From Phycisphaerales bacterium UBA2218 (GTDB taxonomy: Bacteria > Planctomycetota > Phycisphaerae > Sedimentisphaerales > Anaerobacaceae): DNA of 17,399 nucleotides. Shown here one piece after another: positions 14,217 to 17,399 of the stretch. Below the pieces are notes generated by a model. It was not told where the DNA came from and did no database searches. It was given only the letters and a program-made list of their open reading frames with translations. A program made the position numbers and the translations under genes. The stretch is taken from contig DCUI01000308.1 of NCBI GenBank assembly GCA_002327785.1, positions 11,226 through 28,624 on the forward strand, given 5' to 3'. Position 1 is the stretch's first letter. Each line of letters opens with the position of its first letter.

Positions 14217-14915
14217 TCACGGCGCCGCGTAGATCAAGTACAGTCCGCCCAGGATGACCAGGACGCCGCAGACCTTCTTCACAATGCCAGTGCCCTTGGA
14301 CTTCTCACTCCAATTCAGATAGCGCTGGACCAGTTCCGTGCTGGTGCCCGCCAGGACGATGACCGAGCAGTGTCCGATGCCATAGGCAACGAGCAGGATG
14401 ATTCCATAGAGCAGGCTTGTGGAAGCGACTCGGAATGTCACGCCCAACATGGGGGCCATGTAGGCGAACGTGCACGGCCCCAGGGCAATCCCGAAAACCA
14501 GCCCCAGGATCAGTGCGGCCAGGAGCCCTTTTCGCTTCATTCCGATCTGGCCCGGACCCGACCAGGGCATCGGCAGGATGTCCAAGAGATACAGGCCCAC
14601 GAGGAAGAAGATCAGCGCGACGAAGTAGTTGCCGTATCGCCCGACGTCACCGATCATCCGGCCAGCCGCCGCCGTGGCAACTCCAATGATCCCTATGGTC
14701 GCCAGGATGCCTACTGCGAACAATGTCGAGATGAAGAGCGCCCGCTTGGTGGACATCCGCCCCTGCTGATCGATGAATCCGACGATCAGCGGGATGCTCG
14801 CCAAGTGACACGGGCTCAACAGGACGCTCAGAATACCCCAGACGAACGAAGCCAAAATGGCAATCGCCGGCGTGGCCTCTATGGCCTTTGTCAGCGAGGT
14901 GAACAGTTGTTCCAT
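14217..14915 (-). CDS. CcdA/DsbD-type membrane protein, ArsG-like
   Basis: 232-residue inner-membrane protein with about six TM helices and two pseudo-repeats, each with a conserved Pro-Cys: LLSPCHLASIPLIVGF (Cys36) in the first and IALGPCTFAYMAPML (Cys148) in the second. This is the CcdA/DsbD transmembrane layout, where the two Cys carry electrons from cytosolic thioredoxin to periplasmic thiol proteins. The SPCHLASIPL form also recalls proteins named ArsG, described as efflux permeases for aromatic arsenicals, so the annotation is ambiguous between electron carrier and permease. Additional Cys at 183 and 216. I chose ATG 14915, which overlaps the stop of the upstream thioredoxin gene as TAATG; an open frame continues 54 nt upstream but is Gly/Asn-rich and overlaps that gene. 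The tight coupling to a thioredoxin favours electron transfer. Confidence 0.85.
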   Translation of the reverse strand: MEQLFTSLTKAIEATPAIAILASFVWGILSVLLSPCHLASIPLIVGFIDQQGRMSTKRALFISTLFAVGILATIGIIGVATAAAGRMIGDVGRYGNYFVALIFFLVGLYLLDILPMPWSGPGQIGMKRKGLLAALILGLVFGIALGPCTFAYMAPMLGVTFRVASTSLLYGIILLVAYGIGHCSVIVLAGTSTELVQRYLNWSEKSKGTGIVKKVCGVLVILGGLYLIYAAP

Positions 14916-15826
14916 TATTGTGTTACCCCCATTTCCGCCAGTTTCTTTTCGATTTCCACCTGCGGCCAAAAGCCCGTGTGGCGGAATACCTCTTTCCCAT
15001 CCTTGTCATAGAAGAACTGCATCGGAATGCTCTGAATGCCGTACCGTGCCGCGAGAATCTGCTCCTGGCCGACGTGGACGAACAGCACGTTCAGTGTCTC
15101 AAGGATCGGTGCGAGCATGTCGCAGGGCCGACAGCCCGTGGACCCGAAATCGACCAGCGAAGGCTTGCCGCTGGACCTGGCCTTGTCCACCGGGTTGTCC
15201 TTGGCCAGGATGGATTGTTCCTTCGTCCAGGAGGCGGAAACCTCGATGGGCACACGCTGGCCCATGGTACGGACATGCTCATCGATCAGAGCCTGTTGCT
15301 TCTGCTGGAGCACCATTTGCTTCAATTGGTCCTTCATTTGGTCCAACGTCGCCCCGCCGCAGGCGTCCTTGTTCTCTTCGTAGAATTTGGACACTTCCGC
15401 GTCGCTGGCCTCCACATTGGCGACTAACCCCTTGATGTACGTCTGGATCAACGCCCGCTCGTCAAGCGGAGATGCCTCCGTCTGCCCCGCAGTCTTCGCC
15501 TTGGCCAGTGAAAGCAGGAGCTGACGTGTCGCCATATTCTCCAGTAAGAAGAAGGCATTCTTTTTAATCTGTGCCTGCATCTCCTGCGGTACCTTCGCGA
15601 TTTCGCTCAAGATATCCGCGTCCTTGATGGTGAGACTGTCTGTCTTAAGGACCACGCCGGAGGGCAGATCACCCAGCCGGGCGTAGGTCAGACTGTTCGA
15701 GGCCAAGCCGGGATAGACATCGCACACCAGAGCAGGTTTGGCTGGAACATCGGCTGCTTGGACTGAAAGGGCCGATACCCCAAGCACAAGAATAACGGCT
15801 GCCAAGAGAATCTTGCTTTTCAGCAT
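14915..15826 (-). CDS. Exported fusion of a SurA-N-like helical domain and a thioredoxin domain
   Basis: 303 residues. Signal peptide about 1-24 (MLKSKILLAAVILVLGVSAL, cleavage near VQA/AD). Residues about 60-200 are helical, with LTIKDADILSEIAK, a FLLENMATRQLLLSLAK helix and VEASDAEVSKFYEENKD, the pattern of the SurA/PrsA N-terminal chaperone domain. Residues about 205-303 are a thioredoxin fold with active site GCRPC (Cys232, Cys235) and cis-Pro in SIPMQFFYDKDGKEVFRH. Compared with the thioredoxin domain of the neighbouring 428-residue protein, the stretch after the active-site helix (APILETL-NVLFVHV) is about 8 residues shorter, removing part of the helix-to-strand link. Other Cys at 35 and 156. 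ATG 15826 starts a typical signal peptide; a longer open frame above it lies inside the upstream gene. The TAA overlaps the next ATG. Confidence 0.85.
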   Translation of the reverse strand: MLKSKILLAAVILVLGVSALSVQAADVPAKPALVCDVYPGLASNSLTYARLGDLPSGVVLKTDSLTIKDADILSEIAKVPQEMQAQIKKNAFFLLENMATRQLLLSLAKAKTAGQTEASPLDERALIQTYIKGLVANVEASDAEVSKFYEENKDACGGATLDQMKDQLKQMVLQQKQQALIDEHVRTMGQRVPIEVSASWTKEQSILAKDNPVDKARSSGKPSLVDFGSTGCRPCDMLAPILETLNVLFVHVGQEQILAARYGIQSIPMQFFYDKDGKEVFRHTGFWPQVEIEKKLAEMGVTQ

Positions 15827-15858
15827 GATCGTGATCTCCGCGTATGGATTTGTGTCGG

Positions 15859-17145
15859 TTATTTCGGCGAGCACTCGCCGATCTTGCAGGCTTTCTGGAT
15901 CTGCTCGGGTGAGAGCTTCATCTTGTCGGCCAGCGCCTGGCTGATGCGGATGAGCCGGCCCGTCTCGTAGGGATTTTGCTCGACCCATTTCTTGAGGTTG
16001 TCGGCATTGGTGAAGAAGCCCTGATGGAAGCACCCGGCGGACGCCCACGTGCCGTCGGGCTTTTGCCTTTGGCCGAACCATGCGACGGCAGTCGCCGGCT
16101 CCAGCGACGCGACGTTGCCTCCGAAGGTCTTGACGACAATGGGCTGTTTCGTCAGACGGTCCTTCTCGCGGACCTCGATGTCTTTGCCGGTCCGGGCGGC
16201 CACGCCCAGGGCACAGTGCGAGCAGCAGCCCCACGTGCGCACGCCGCCTTCGACGATCACCTCGGAGGCATCCTGGGGATAGCACGCGCGATCGCAGAAT
16301 CCGCAGCGATGCGACATCTCTTTCTGTGCGAGCGATTCCAATGCCAGAATGCTTCCGCCACTGATGGCTCGCTCGGCGACGGCGGCATCTCGGCCGGCGA
16401 ACGCCTTGACCCACGGTCGGCCCGTGGCTTCCCCCTCGCCGGAGAGGAACGCGGCCTCGGTGATCGCGACCGGCCTGCCGGTGGCCCAGTCCGTGACGGT
16501 CACCTTCTTCTCGAAACCGGTCTTGTCCTCGGTCAGGCATGAGTACATGATAAAATAGCAGTGAGGGCCGCAGAGCCGGACCGGGCCTTTGTCCGTCTGG
16601 ACGGTGACGAGGGTCTTGACGTCGATACTCCCATCGCACATGTAGCAGAGAGCGTCCTTTGGGCGAGTGTCGGGCTGGGCTGGAGCGAGCCGCTCGAAGG
16701 CAGGCAACTGGCCTACAAAGTCCGAGAGATCGACCCCGAACTCCTTCCACTTGGCCAGGATGTCCTCCTTGGAGTAGAACCCTTCGTGGCGGAACAACTC
16801 TTTCCCGGCAGCGTCGTAGAAGATCTGGGTGGGAATGAGTTTGACGCCGTGCTCACTGCCGGCGTTCGGATTCTTCCACACGTCAACGAAGACCACCTCC
16901 AGCCTGCCTTTGCATTGTTCCTTTAATTCCTCAAGGATGGGGGCCATCATCTTGCATGGAACGCACTTGTCTGCCCCCAGGTCCACCAGGCGAGGCAGGC
17001 CCGATGCCTGGCACATGGCGGCCATGGCCGGTGTGGACGGACCTGCCGCGGAGTCTCCTTCCTTGCCTCGTTGCTTGATATGCACGATTGCGGCCACGGA
17101 TAGTATCAGACCCGCGACCACCAGTATCTTCAACGCCTTACTCAT
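15859..17145 (-). CDS. Membrane-anchored thioredoxin with NosL-like and Cys-rich C-terminal domains
   Basis: 428 residues. An N-terminal anchor (about 5-22) places the rest in the periplasm. Residues 45-140 are a thioredoxin domain with active site DKCVPCKMM (Cys61, Cys64) and cis-Pro in LIPTQIFYDAAGKELFRHEGF. Residues about 165-275 look NosL-like or TRASH-like: CYMC (167, 170), CGPHC (192, 196), then TVTDWATGRPVAITEAAFLSG and a ...GGSILALESL end, as in NosL metal carriers. Residues about 280-428 are a third Cys-rich part with CGFCDRAC (281, 284, 288), WGCCSHC (307, 308, 311), GCFHQGFF (Cys372) and KACKIGEC (420, 425), which I cannot assign. AAGGAG 7 nt before ATG 17145 supports this start. 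The frame is open for another ~41 codons upstream to ATG 17268, adding one more hydrophobic segment. 32 nt from the next gene. Confidence 0.82.
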   Translation of the reverse strand: MSKALKILVVAGLILSVAAIVHIKQRGKEGDSAAGPSTPAMAAMCQASGLPRLVDLGADKCVPCKMMAPILEELKEQCKGRLEVVFVDVWKNPNAGSEHGVKLIPTQIFYDAAGKELFRHEGFYSKEDILAKWKEFGVDLSDFVGQLPAFERLAPAQPDTRPKDALCYMCDGSIDVKTLVTVQTDKGPVRLCGPHCYFIMYSCLTEDKTGFEKKVTVTDWATGRPVAITEAAFLSGEGEATGRPWVKAFAGRDAAVAERAISGGSILALESLAQKEMSHRCGFCDRACYPQDASEVIVEGGVRTWGCCSHCALGVAARTGKDIEVREKDRLTKQPIVVKTFGGNVASLEPATAVAWFGQRQKPDGTWASAGCFHQGFFTNADNLKKWVEQNPYETGRLIRISQALADKMKLSPEQIQKACKIGECSPK

Positions 17146-17303
17146 ACCGTCTCCTTTCGATCTCAATACGGAAGGGACCCATGCGAAGATGCACCACATG
17201 CCGACTGCCGTAACCAGCAGGATCGCGAAGTTTCCCTTGTTCTCCCTACAACAATACTGCGCCAGCATCACGATCTTATCCTCTCAGTCTTCTACGGGGC
17301 AAG

Positions 17304-17399
17304 TCACGCCAGCATCTTCTTGATCTCATCCGGCGAGGGCACCTTGCCCACGATCTTCACCTGGCCATCCACGGCCAGCGCCGGCGTCATCATCACGCC
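17304..17399 (-). CDS. Small thioredoxin-like protein, C-terminal end only
   Basis: 31 codons before the stop at 17304; the rest lies beyond the window. GVMMTPALAVDGQVKIVGKV then PSPDEIKKMLA is the typical C-terminus of TM0996/MTH895-type small redox-active disulfide thioredoxins: the TPAL segment holds the cis-Pro, and the conserved VDG-x-VK hairpin and final helix follow. In many bacteria these proteins sit next to a large permease and ars-type genes. The active-site Cys pair is outside the window. The next gene starts 158 nt downstream on the same strand (or 35 nt if the longer start is used). Confidence 0.85.
   Translation of the reverse strand, partial: GVMMTPALAVDGQVKIVGKVPSPDEIKKMLA

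Noticed and set aside
14915..16750. A single 611-residue protein ending in the thioredoxin domain
   Set aside because: The first ~300 residues are an out-of-frame reading of the upstream Cys-rich gene, rich in Arg/Pro/Gly; a signal peptide begins at ATG 15826.
15859..17145. MerB-like organomercurial lyase
   Set aside because: The GCFHQGFF...W region recalls MerB C-termini, but I cannot locate the catalytic Cys/Asp set with confidence.
1..17399. CRISPR array, tRNA, rRNA, insertion sequence or attachment site
   Set aside because: No regularly spaced repeats, no cloverleaf or rRNA sequence, no transposase or integrase and no flanking terminal repeats were seen.

Overview
This window looks like chromosomal DNA from a GC-rich, Gram-negative (diderm) bacterium. 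It has an outer-membrane beta-barrel porin ending in Phe, Tat-exported proteins with RR-x-F-L signals, periplasmic thioredoxins and an ACR3-type arsenic operon. The style (RREFL/RRKFL Tat flavoproteins, a CcdA/ArsG-like permease next to thioredoxins) reminds me of Planctomycetota, perhaps Phycisphaerae, or of a delta-proteobacterium-like lineage. That placement is inference only. No rRNA, tRNA, CRISPR or transposase is visible.

Region A (1-7838) is a chemosensory region built from two copies of one module: minus-strand mcp and cheW genes, divergent from a plus-strand HTH-cupin regulator. Copy 1 is mcp (Cache sensor, cut by the window start), a DcaP-like porin, cheW and the regulator at 3881-4477. 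Copy 2 is mcp (helical-bundle sensor, 4621-6588), a cheW remnant keeping only the C-terminal ~70 residues, and a second regulator at 7239-7838. Copy 2 has no porin.

Region B (7859-10920) is a compact minus-strand arsenic operon, arsR-arsC-arsM-acr3. It has a readable promoter (TTGACA, 17 bp, TATATT) and an inverted-repeat operator just before arsR. Arsenate is reduced by thioredoxin-dependent ArsC, arsenite is exported by Acr3 or methylated by ArsM, and ArsR controls the set.

Region C (10976-12617) holds a RelE/RHH toxin-antitoxin pair with its own promoter and direct-repeat operator, then a DUF4268-like protein with a PD-(D/E)xK-like core.

Region D (12745-17399) is a minus-strand set for periplasmic thiol and flavin redox chemistry: the C-terminus of a small thioredoxin (cut by the window end), a membrane-anchored thioredoxin/NosL-like/Cys-rich protein, an exported SurA-N-like/thioredoxin fusion, a CcdA/ArsG-like membrane protein and two tandem Tat-exported flavodoxin-fold proteins. 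I read it as an electron-export system that moves reducing power across the inner membrane to periplasmic thioredoxins and flavoproteins. Because it lies near arsM and arsR, and because its permease resembles the organoarsenical permease ArsG, the most interesting hypothesis is extracytoplasmic handling of organoarsenicals or another metal(loid). That link is not proven by the sequence.
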